From positions 1-64,000 of the forward strand of contig JANNXI010000107.1 in NCBI GenBank assembly GCA_031409495.1: a DNA stretch of 64,000 nt. The letters run 5' to 3'. This DNA is from JANMDR01 sp031409495 (lineage in GTDB: Bacteria; Pseudomonadota; Gammaproteobacteria; Burkholderiales; Usitatibacteraceae). A model generated the notes under the pieces. The model saw only the letters and a list, made by a program, of their open reading frames with translations. It ran no database searches and was not told where the DNA came from. This document shows positions 16,203-22,711 of the stretch, one piece after another. The translations under genes and the position numbers were made by a program. Each line of letters starts with the position of its first letter. Within the stretch, counting starts at the first letter, position 1.

Positions 16203-16730
16203 TCAGATTGTATTGCCACGCTTTAAAAACCCAAAAGGCGAATTTTGGACCATTGCAGTTGCCCACTTTGGGTCATCCAAGATATTTGCTTGAATCGCAT
16301 CCGGCCCGCCCGCCAACGCTGCGCGCCAGCGGGTAATGTACACAGCTGCGCATAGCGAATCACGCTCCCAAAGGTTTACCTGTGCTTGCGCCCGTGCAAG
16401 GATGTCCACGCCACTCTCACGGTTTTGCAGAAGTTTTGCCACGATATTGCGATGAAAGCGAACTAGCTTTTCGTCCGCCGCATTTTTCTTACTCACCGCC
16501 GCAAAGCGTGCAAATTTTGCGCGCGCCGTTGCGTCAATGTTTGCTGTAAGCCCGATGCCGCAAAAGGCAGCTGTGGCTAACGCCTTATCAAGCTGAATCG
16601 TGGGCTTGCCTTGCTCGAGATCAACTAGAAACTGCACGCTCACCTGCGCTGCATTCGCCAATGTTTTGTGGGTAAGTTTGTGCAATTGCCTTGCGTCGCG
16701 TACTGCGGCACCTAGTTGTTGTGCGTACAT
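16203..16730 (-). CDS. XRE-family transcriptional regulator of the R-M operon
   Basis: A 175-residue DNA-binding protein with an N-terminal Cro/CI-type helix-turn-helix (residues about 5-60: LGAAVRDARQLHKLTHKTLA, then VSVQFLVDLEQGKPTIQLDK). A roughly 90-residue C-terminal domain (RFHRNIVAKLL to NSPFGFLKRGN) is not one I can name, although similar HTH proteins ending in an NSPF motif exist. ATG 16730 is preferred over a TTG two codons earlier. It lies upstream of the methyltransferase in the same direction, like a controller gene, and a palindrome overlapping its promoter is a likely operator. An antitoxin-like origin is an alternative. Confidence 0.8.
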   Translation of the reverse strand: MYAQQLGAAVRDARQLHKLTHKTLANAAQVSVQFLVDLEQGKPTIQLDKALATAAFCGIGLTANIDATARAKFARFAAVSKKNAADEKLVRFHRNIVAKLLQNRESGVDILARAQAQVNLWERDSLCAAVYITRWRAALAGGPDAIQANILDDPKWATAMVQNSPFGFLKRGNTI

Positions 16731-16762
16731 GGTCAAGCTATCAAAATAGTTTCTATGATCGT

Positions 16763-16791
16763 AGAATACTATTGCAATAGTGCAAAGTCAA
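16763..16791 (-). promoter_or_regulatory. Promoter with embedded operator for the XRE/R-M operon
   Basis: Reading the minus strand, TTGACT (16786-16791) and TATTCT (16763-16768) are 17 bases apart, a good sigma-70 promoter. The perfect palindrome ACTATTGCAATAGT (16768-16781) fills most of the spacer and touches the -10 box. Binding of the XRE protein there would block its own promoter, the classical controller-protein layout. Confidence 0.65.
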
Positions 16792-16908
16792 TTTCGCTTA
16801 AAGCCAACAAAAATAACTCCCATCTTCTACAGCGCTAAAATCGCGATCAAGTAATATATTAAAACCGATAGTCTCCAAAATTAGTCAACCCAAAGAAAGC
16901 AAACCCAA

Positions 16909-17412
16909 ATGGAAAAAGCAGAATTCTGGACTATCATCGATGCATCACGCGACGCCGCAGAAGGTGACGCCGAAGCGCAACTTGAAACTTTAAGTGAAGC
17001 GCTCGCAGTGCTCTCGCCAGACGACATCGTGGCTTTTGATCGGCATTTAAGCGCGTACCATATTCGCGCTTACGATTGGGCGCTGTGGGGTGCCGCTTAC
17101 GTGATTGGTGGCGGCTGTTCGGACGATGGCTTTATGGACTTTAGAGGCTGGCTCATCTCGCGCGGAGAGCAAGTCTATGAAGCAGCGTTGCTTGATCCAG
17201 AGTCATTGGTTGACGTGGTGATGGATGACGAAGACTGCCAGGTAGAAGGTTATCAATACATCGCTTCGCAAGTGTGGGAAGAACAAACCGGCAAGGAAGC
17301 CGATGAATTTCCCGAACACGATTTAGCCTACAACACCGAGCCAACTGGTGCGCAGTGGGATGAAGATAATTTGGATGCCTTGTTCCCAGCGCTTTGCAAG
17401 AGATTCGGCTGA
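16909..17412 (+). CDS. DUF4240 domain protein
   Basis: A 167-residue acidic cytosolic protein matching the DUF4240 pattern. It opens EKAEFWTIIDASRDAA, followed by LETLSEALAVLSPDDIVAFD, the aromatic-rich YDWALWGAAYVIGGGCSDDGFMDFRGWLISRG and YIASQVWEEQTGKE. The family has no established function, though some members sit beside toxin or immunity genes. It is transcribed alone, away from the R-M operon. Confidence 0.8.
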   Translation: MEKAEFWTIIDASRDAAEGDAEAQLETLSEALAVLSPDDIVAFDRHLSAYHIRAYDWALWGAAYVIGGGCSDDGFMDFRGWLISRGEQVYEAALLDPESLVDVVMDDEDCQVEGYQYIASQVWEEQTGKEADEFPEHDLAYNTEPTGAQWDEDNLDALFPALCKRFG

Positions 17413-17471
17413 TAGCCGCTGCGAGCTTACCGCGCGCGGCGCATCATGATTATTGCGAAAAACGCATAAAT

Positions 17472-17515
17472 AAATGCCTTGTAGATGCCCTATTATAGGG
17501 CTTCTTCAGCCATTT
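17472..17515. repeat. Dispersed palindrome, copy 4 (after the DUF4240 gene)
   Basis: GTAGATGCCC and GGGCTTCTTCAGC form the inner arms, and AAATGCC / GCCATTT extend the pairing outward. It lies 60 bases after the DUF4240 stop and before the decayed antitoxin gene, so it falls between convergent genes. Confidence 0.85.
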
Positions 17516-17545
17516 ATTTGAGTCCACGGCATCGCGCTCTATTTC

Positions 17546-17793
17546 TTAAATACCCGCAACGCGTTCATCGCCCTTTGCCGCTGCACTATCTGGCGCCATC
17601 GCCAGATAGTGGATAAACGCATCCCGATTAACGCCTGTGGCTTCTACTTTTGAATAATCTAACGTAGGTACTGAAGCCATTTTTTCAGCCGCTCCACTGG
17701 CGATAAATTGATTCACTGAAATAGTATCTCGCTCGGCGAGTTTTTTAATTTTTAGCGTACAGAATTGGGTAGACGAATCGTTAGCGCGGTCAT
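17546..17793 (-). pseudogene. Decayed RHH (HicB/CopG-like) antitoxin gene
   Basis: Starting at ATG 17793, behind a strong AAAGGAG site, the frame reads MTALTIRLPNSVR and then hits TAA. One base of frame shift restores KIKKLAERDTISVNQFIASG, then AAEKMASV to the end at 17546, so a single-base deletion near 17750 broke it. The product would have been about 82 residues with a ribbon-helix-helix fold. Its start overlaps the stop of the PIN-toxin remnant (ATGA), the usual arrangement for this toxin-antitoxin pair. It is too short and broken to be called as an ordinary ORF. Confidence 0.8.
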
Positions 17794-18158
17794 TGTTTTC
17801 TCCTTTTGCTTGCCAATAAGCGTAAGAAATCTGCTGGGGTAGTGTCGGGTGGCATGTGTTCTGCTCTAGGGCACCTCTAAAAATCCACTTTTCGTCGTTA
17901 TGCGTTGTTGCTCACAAAAAATTTTTTCTTACATATCAGACATATGCGTCGTCAAAATTTGTCGTTCGCGCCTAGCCTGACTTAGAAAATTGAATTTTTA
18001 GAGGTGCCCTCTAGTCAAAACGGCTTACCGTTCTAAAAGCGCAACGCTTAAAACGGGTTGAAATTCATTATAGGCAGCATCGCAATCAATTGGAAGCTCG
18101 CTCCTTTGCGAGAACGCGCGGCAGCGACTAAAACACAGGCGTCCAACACGATACGTAA
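17790..18158 (-). pseudogene. Decayed PIN-domain toxin gene interrupted by a MITE
   Basis: The N-terminal fragment (18158 down to about 18075) reads RIVLDACVLVAAARSRKGAS, then FQLIAML, the first strand and acidic residue of PIN nucleases. The C-terminal fragment (17864 to 17790) reads PADFLRLLASKRRKQ and ends in a TGA overlapping the antitoxin ATG. Between them sits the 141-bp MITE at 17869-18009. Complete PIN toxins are about 140 residues, so roughly 85 residues are missing and a deletion accompanied the insertion. The start codon also appears lost. Confidence 0.72.
17869..18009. mobile_element. 141-bp MITE with perfect 16-bp terminal inverted repeats
   Basis: GGGCACCTCTAAAAAT (17869-17884) and its exact reverse complement (17994-18009) bound a non-coding element. 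TCTA occurs directly on both outer sides (17865-17868 and 18010-18013) as a 4-bp target duplication. There is no transposase, so it must have been moved in trans by a transposase recognising these ends. It lies within the ruined PIN toxin gene. Confidence 0.88.
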
Positions 18159-18253
18159 GATAAGCACCTTCACATATGGTGGTGCAAGCTTAACTAAATT
18201 AGGCTCATGCGGCGCTCGACAAAATAAATGCACTCCAATTCTGCAAACATAAC

Positions 18254-18314
18254 CAAAATACCCTTTACATCGCACACTGTGTGTTGTACAGTGTGCGATG
18301 TAAAGGGTATTTTG
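18254..18314. promoter_or_regulatory. Perfect 61-bp palindrome upstream of padR (probable operator)
   Basis: A 27-base arm (18254-18280) is repeated exactly in inverted form at 18288-18314 with a 7-base spacer, ending 27 bases before the PadR start codon. The arms include ACATCGCACACTGT / ACAGTGTGCGATGT, with ACAT/ATGT half-sites of the kind PadR proteins bind. A TTGTAC box in the spacer could serve as a -35. Autoregulation by PadR is the likely role; as RNA it would also form a very stable leader hairpin. Confidence 0.75.
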
Positions 18315-18341
18315 TATGACGCAAGTAAAGGCAAAATAAAA

Positions 18342-18713
18342 ATGGAAGCTGATTTATTTGAAAAGTTACGCCAAGAGCTGCGACGCGGTAGCTTAACGCT
18401 TGCCGTCTTGGTGCAACTGCAGCAAGAACACTATGGCTATACCTTGCGCAAAGCCTTGGTTGATCACGGCATTGATATTGATGAAAACACGCTCTATCCC
18501 TTGTTGCGAAGGCTCGAAACGCAGGGCTTGCTAACAAGCGAGTGGCGCGAGGAGGAAAAACGCAACAAGCGCTTCTATACGTTATCTGCCGAGGGCGCTC
18601 CAGTGCTGGCGCAACTCTTGGAGGAGTGGAAATCCATGGATGAAGCCATCGCCCGCATTCACGCCGCCGCAACACCTGCAACACCTTTAACGCTACATAA
18701 AAAAGGAAAATAA
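18342..18713 (+). CDS. PadR-family transcriptional regulator
   Basis: A 123-residue winged-helix regulator. The DNA-binding segment is clear: LFEKLRQELRRGSLTLAVL, then EHYGYTLRKALVDHGIDIDENTLYPLLRRLETQGLLTSEWREEEKRNKRFYTLSAEG. The ATG at 18342 matches the family start; a longer frame upstream runs through the palindrome and has no support. The gene is followed two bases later by a membrane protein, a standard PadR partner. The perfect palindrome directly upstream is its probable operator. Confidence 0.9.
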   Translation: MEADLFEKLRQELRRGSLTLAVLVQLQQEHYGYTLRKALVDHGIDIDENTLYPLLRRLETQGLLTSEWREEEKRNKRFYTLSAEGAPVLAQLLEEWKSMDEAIARIHAAATPATPLTLHKKGK

Positions 18714-18715
18714 TC

Positions 18716-19738
18716 ATGGAAATTATTGAACGCTATTTGCAAGCCGTGCGACTCTATTTGCCCGTAAATGCGGCCGCTAACCCGAAGAACTCCACAAACA
18801 ATAACGATGACATTATTAGGGAACTAAAAGATAGCTTGTTGTCGCAAGTTGAAGAGATTGAGGCGGCGCAGAATCGCCAGCTGACAAACAATGAGATCGG
18901 CGCGATTTTAAAAACGTCCGGCCATCCAATGGTGGCGGCCGCGCGCTACGGGCAGCAGAAGTATCTAATTGGTCCGCGCATGTATCCGTTTTGGTGGATG
19001 AGTATTCGCGCTATGCTCGTTGTGTTTGCTGCAATTTATGGCGCGCTTGCCGGTGTGGCGCTATTGAGCGAACGTAGTATTGTTCAAGCGGTGCTGCAGG
19101 GCGGGAATAACTTCATCCATGCCGCTGCATTTTTTGGTGCCATCATCACGCTCGTCTTCTGGGGCGTTGAGCGTCGCAACGGCACGCTCAGCTTCATCGA
19201 AAACTGGCAACCTAACGCGCTGGTGGCGAGTAAACCGGGCTTTGAGATCAGCCGCTTCAATAGCATTTCTGAGCTTATCGCAACCGCGGTCTTTACGTTG
19301 TGGTGGCTCGGCGCAGTTAATTTCCCCGCAACTTACTGGCACCACGGCGCGCCTGTTGGCTTCTCGCTATCGGCTGGGTGGCAGTCATTTTGGAGCGTAA
19401 TCTTGGCAGTCGCTATTGCCGAAATCGTTTTCGCTGCAACCAACATCGTTTGGCCATATTGGACCAAGCCGCGACTCATTTTGCGCGTGGTGTTAAGTGC
19501 GATTGCAGTTGTTGCCCTTATTGCACCAATGCATCAGGCGGTACTCATCACGTTAGTCGGTGACGGATTAGCGGCTAAGACAGAAAAAATAAGCATGATA
19601 CTCAATCACAGTATGAAGGTTGTCCTAATTTTGGCGGCCTGCGTATATGCGGTAAATCTAGTTGAAAGCATAGTGCGTTTGGTGCGGTTAGCGCGATTGA
19701 ACCGCACCAGCAAGCCAGCCGAGGTTTTGCCAAGCTAA
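18716..19738 (+). CDS. PadR-linked membrane protein with HAAS-like N-terminal domain
   Basis: A 340-residue protein. Residues 1-80 (MEIIERYLQAVRLYLP, DDIIRELKDSLLSQVEEIEA, LKTSGHPMVAAARYGQQKYLIGP) look like the HAAS-type cytosolic domain found in proteins encoded next to PadR. The rest has about seven hydrophobic segments, for example SIRAMLVVFAAIYGALAGVA and SVILAVAIAEIVFAATNIVW. It is cotranscribed with padR. The pair probably senses envelope or drug stress, but no ligand can be inferred. Confidence 0.75.
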   Translation: MEIIERYLQAVRLYLPVNAAANPKNSTNNNDDIIRELKDSLLSQVEEIEAAQNRQLTNNEIGAILKTSGHPMVAAARYGQQKYLIGPRMYPFWWMSIRAMLVVFAAIYGALAGVALLSERSIVQAVLQGGNNFIHAAAFFGAIITLVFWGVERRNGTLSFIENWQPNALVASKPGFEISRFNSISELIATAVFTLWWLGAVNFPATYWHHGAPVGFSLSAGWQSFWSVILAVAIAEIVFAATNIVWPYWTKPRLILRVVLSAIAVVALIAPMHQAVLITLVGDGLAAKTEKISMILNHSMKVVLILAACVYAVNLVESIVRLVRLARLNRTSKPAEVLPS

Positions 19739-19895
19739 ATCCTTTCTGGCGCTCGTAGTCGCGGGCGACGTCGCAAAGACTGAGTGTGCACTCACTATAT
19801 GCAGTAACATTGGGTCAAACAAACAAACAAACAACCGACCATAACTAGCTGCGCAGAATGATCAATTCAATCTGGAAATATGAGGCCGATAATAT

Positions 19896-20156
19896 ATGAC
19901 GCGTTCTTCTTTGCCCGTGACGATCATTTTTGTGCTGAACACCCTATGGTTGGGGGCAGCGTTTAAAGTCTTCAGTATCAGCCCCCAGCGCGCCGCGCAA
20001 CTTTTAGCGCGTGACCAATCGGACGCGCTAAGTAGAGCCTTGCTCCCTCCGCTTGCGGCATCGCTACGCTTTCTAGGTGGCATGAATTTAGCCCTTACAG
20101 CATTTGCACTCCTGCTACTGTTCAACCTAGCACTGTTCTCGCACCCTTCAGAATAG
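19896..20156 (+). CDS. Small two-helix membrane protein, unknown function
   Basis: An 86-residue protein with two hydrophobic helices, TIIFVLNTLWLGAAFKVF and LALTAFALLLLFNLALF, linked by an amphipathic stretch. I do not recognise a family. It ends three bases before the EamA transporter gene on the same strand, so cotranscription is likely. A CAAA tetranucleotide run (about 19817-19833) lies in the spacer upstream. Confidence 0.6.
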   Translation: MTRSSLPVTIIFVLNTLWLGAAFKVFSISPQRAAQLLARDQSDALSRALLPPLAASLRFLGGMNLALTAFALLLLFNLALFSHPSE

Positions 20157-20159
20157 CTA

Positions 20160-21071
20160 ATGCCGCAACTTCGTTTACTTATACTGACAACGGTCGCCCT
20201 TCTCGCCTTCGCGGGTAACTCGCTGCTATGCCGCGCAGCGTTGCGCGGCATAGGAGGTTTCGGCACCGAAGCACACACTTCTATTGACGCAGCAACTTTC
20301 ACCACCATTCGCCTAATCTCGGGCGCAATTATGCTGTGGCTGCTCGTGCGTGCGCGTGGGCCTGCATCCCGTCCTGCATCGGACGCACCACAGGCGAATG
20401 GCAATTGGCTCTCTGCTTTCGCGCTTTTTGCTTATGCAATCTGCTTTTCTTACGCCTATCTGCGCTTGCCCGCTGCAACCGGGGCTTTGCTATTGTTTGG
20501 CGCGGTGCAGGCCACCATGATTGGCGTTGGCCTGTACCAAGGCGAGAGGCTAACCATGTCCCAAATTGGAGGCTTAGTTATTGCATTGGGAGGGCTTATT
20601 GGCTTGCTCGTGCCGGACCCTAGTGCCTTAGTCGCGCCGCCTTTCTATAGTGCCGCGCTGATGATAACAGCGGGCATTGCTTGGGGCGTGTACTCGCTAC
20701 GCGGCAAGGGTGCAGGCGACGCCACCATCATCACGGCAGGTAACTTCATGCGCGCTGTGCCATTTGCTATTGCGTTTAGCCTACTACAAATAAACGCCGC
20801 ATCGCTTGAGCCGGCGGGCGTTGTCTATGCACTGCTATCTGGTGCACTTACATCAGGCGTGGGCTACGCAATTTGGTATTCTGCCCTACCGGCACTTAAA
20901 GCCACCACAGCAGCTACGGTACAATTAAGCGTGCCTGTGATGGCGACGTTTGGCGGTGTGCTGTTCTTGGATGAAGCGCTCACGTGGCGAATAGTATTGG
21001 CATCCGCAACAATTTTGGGCGGTGTCGCGCTCGTTATTTGTATGAAGTCCGCGCGTAATTCTGCTACCTGA
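20160..21071 (+). CDS. EamA/DMT-family transporter
   Basis: A 303-residue inner-membrane permease of the drug/metabolite transporter superfamily with about ten hydrophobic helices. Two EamA-type halves are recognisable. The first holds AFALFAYAICFSYAYLRLPAATGALLLFGAVQATM, and the second holds AYLLSG-like ALLSGALTSGVGYAIWYSALPALKATTAATVQLSVPVMATFGGVLFLDE. Substrates vary widely in this family and cannot be named here. The start follows three bases after the small membrane protein. Confidence 0.88.
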   Translation: MPQLRLLILTTVALLAFAGNSLLCRAALRGIGGFGTEAHTSIDAATFTTIRLISGAIMLWLLVRARGPASRPASDAPQANGNWLSAFALFAYAICFSYAYLRLPAATGALLLFGAVQATMIGVGLYQGERLTMSQIGGLVIALGGLIGLLVPDPSALVAPPFYSAALMITAGIAWGVYSLRGKGAGDATIITAGNFMRAVPFAIAFSLLQINAASLEPAGVVYALLSGALTSGVGYAIWYSALPALKATTAATVQLSVPVMATFGGVLFLDEALTWRIVLASATILGGVALVICMKSARNSAT

Positions 21072-21104
21072 TTTAAATTGCCGCCCTTAGTCAACGGAAG
21101 CCCA

Positions 21105-21698
21105 ATGCACAACGCAGCCATATTAGTCATTGATGTACAGCAGGGCGCAATTGATGGTGTGATGTGCCCGCCCATTGACCGTGCGTCGGCATTGGTGGCT
21201 GCATGCAATCGCGTGTTGAGTGCTGCACGATCAAGTCTTGTGCCGATCATATTTGTTCAGCACTGTGCAGAGCCCGGTGGTGTGCTGGTACAAGCCACAC
21301 CGCAACATGCAGTAGCCGCAGCGCTGCATCTACGAGACGGCGAAATTTGCGTGTTAAAGCAGGCATCCAGCGCGTTTGAAAATACCAAACTCGAAGCCGC
21401 GCTTAAACAGCTTAAGGTAAATCAATTGGTCATTTGCGGCCTGCAAAGCGAGCAATGTATTTTTAATACAACCGTGGCAGCACTAGACCTAGGCTATGCC
21501 GTCACGTTGGCTGAAGACGCTCACCACACATGGCCGACCGAAACGGAATCTGCAACCGCAATTTCCAGCCGCGTCAATGTCGCGTTGCATGCAAAGGGCG
21601 CGGTATTGCGCAATGTCGACGACATAGCGCGCATCATCAATGGTGATTCCGGCTCTTTTTATGGCGCAATCCTACTGCCTGAAGATGCCCTAAAATAG
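21105..21698 (+). CDS. Isochorismatase-family cysteine hydrolase with repeat-derived C-terminus
   Basis: A 197-residue hydrolase. The triad candidates are the Asp of ILVIDVQQGAID near the N-terminus, Lys in CVLKQASSAFENT, and Cys in VICGLQSEQCIFNTTVAAL. The family includes nicotinamidases, isochorismatases and ureidoacrylate hydrolases; the substrate is unknown. ATG 21105, behind GGAAG, is preferred to a TTG at 21078. The last seven codons (LPEDALK) and the TAG stop come from a dispersed palindrome, so the original C-terminus was probably overwritten. Confidence 0.88.
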   Translation: MHNAAILVIDVQQGAIDGVMCPPIDRASALVAACNRVLSAARSSLVPIIFVQHCAEPGGVLVQATPQHAVAAALHLRDGEICVLKQASSAFENTKLEAALKQLKVNQLVICGLQSEQCIFNTTVAALDLGYAVTLAEDAHHTWPTETESATAISSRVNVALHAKGAVLRNVDDIARIINGDSGSFYGAILLPEDALK

Positions 21699-21712
21699 GG
21701 TGTTTACAAGCA
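21676..21712. repeat. Dispersed palindrome, copy 5 (isochorismatase 3' end)
   Basis: TGCCTGAAGATGCCC is followed by TAAAATAGGG and a weaker right arm ending in TTACAAGCA. The TAG at its centre is the stop codon of the hydrolase gene, so the left arm is coding and the right arm is not. Confidence 0.88.
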
Positions 21713-21750
21713 TTAAAATTAACGAACTTTTGACTTAAATCTGTGCACTC

Positions 21751-22086
21751 ATGACCCCACTTTCTGATTTACAAACCATGTTCGATAATATGCGCAGCCA
21801 AGCGTCTTGGAACGTTGACGGCGATTTATTGTGGGGCTATTTCTTTTTCGATCCAAGCCCCGCTAAGCTACAAGCCTTGGCAGAAGTGCTTGAGAAATCC
21901 CAATATACCACTGCAAATTTATATCCATCAGATGACGAAACGACCCATGTGCTACACATGGAAAAAATCGAAACCCATTCGCCGCAATCTCTTTTCGAAC
22001 GCAATGAAGCGTTGCAACAGTTAGCGTTAGCGCATAACGTGGCGAGCTATGACGGCATGGATGTTGGGCCACCTGACTTAACGTAA
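21751..22086 (+). CDS. RraB-like ribonuclease E inhibitor family protein
   Basis: A 111-residue acidic protein. The segment LLWGYFFFDPSPAKLQALAEVLEKSQYTTANLYP and the following THVLHMEKIETHSPQSLFERNEAL fit the RraB/ribonuclease-E-inhibitor fold, in which aromatic FFD and late HS residues are conserved. E. coli RraB binds the RNase E scaffold and slows RNA decay. Whether this shorter homologue does the same is uncertain. It lies 30 bases before the ABM-domain gene. Confidence 0.7.
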   Translation: MTPLSDLQTMFDNMRSQASWNVDGDLLWGYFFFDPSPAKLQALAEVLEKSQYTTANLYPSDDETTHVLHMEKIETHSPQSLFERNEALQQLALAHNVASYDGMDVGPPDLT

Positions 22087-22116
22087 TTTAGTAAACGCTG
22101 TATTTAGAAAGGCCTC

Positions 22117-22446
22117 ATGTTTTCCTCTACCTTCATCTTCGCAAAAAAACAGTACGACGATGAGTTTTACGCCCTCGACGCAGTCATTGCCGATATTGCT
22201 AAATCTATCCCAGGTTATCTTGGCGAGGAAAATTGGGAAAGTGCCGCCACTGGCTTAGTATCCAATGTTTATTATTGGGATTCTTTGGCATCGCTCCAGC
22301 TATTGATGCGGCATCCCAGTCATTTAATCGCCAAACAAAATCAGGCAAAATGGCTCGACGGTTATCGGGTAGAAATTTCTGAAGTGTTGAAAACTTATGG
22401 CGATCAGCGGCTTCCAAATGCAATCAGCGTGGAACCAGCAGTCTAG
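22117..22446 (+). CDS. Antibiotic biosynthesis monooxygenase (ABM)-like protein
   Basis: A 109-residue protein with the dimeric alpha/beta-barrel pattern of ABM-like proteins: MFSSTFIFAKKQYDDEFYAL, then SIPGYLGEENWESAATGLVSNVYYWDSLASL and a closing helix after RHPSHLIAKQNQAKWLDGY. The His in the HPSH segment is in the usual position. Members oxidise polyketides or degrade haem, but many have no known activity. The start follows GGCCTC without a strong ribosome binding site. Confidence 0.7.
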   Translation: MFSSTFIFAKKQYDDEFYALDAVIADIAKSIPGYLGEENWESAATGLVSNVYYWDSLASLQLLMRHPSHLIAKQNQAKWLDGYRVEISEVLKTYGDQRLPNAISVEPAV

Positions 22447-22711
22447 CCGTTGGCGATTAATGGTGGTTATCCCTTGCAAGAACTGTTCTCTCGCAGATCA
22501 AGCTGCAATTTGAATTGATTGTTCATTTGACAGCGCTCGCACACAACGGCTTACAATAATAGAATTATGAAGCGTAAATTGATATTTAAAATAGAATTTC
22601 AGTGCAAATGCATGACACTAAGTCGAAGTAAAAAGTAACTTGCAAACACCTTACGCTGCAGCCACAACCGAAACGTGCGAACGCTTGTGCTTAGCGCTAC
22701 CGAGATAAAAA

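Noticed and set aside
19817..19833. CAAA tetranucleotide run as a phase-variation tract
   Set aside because: Only about four units, outside any coding frame and about 60 bases upstream of the nearest start; too short to be confident of slippage control.
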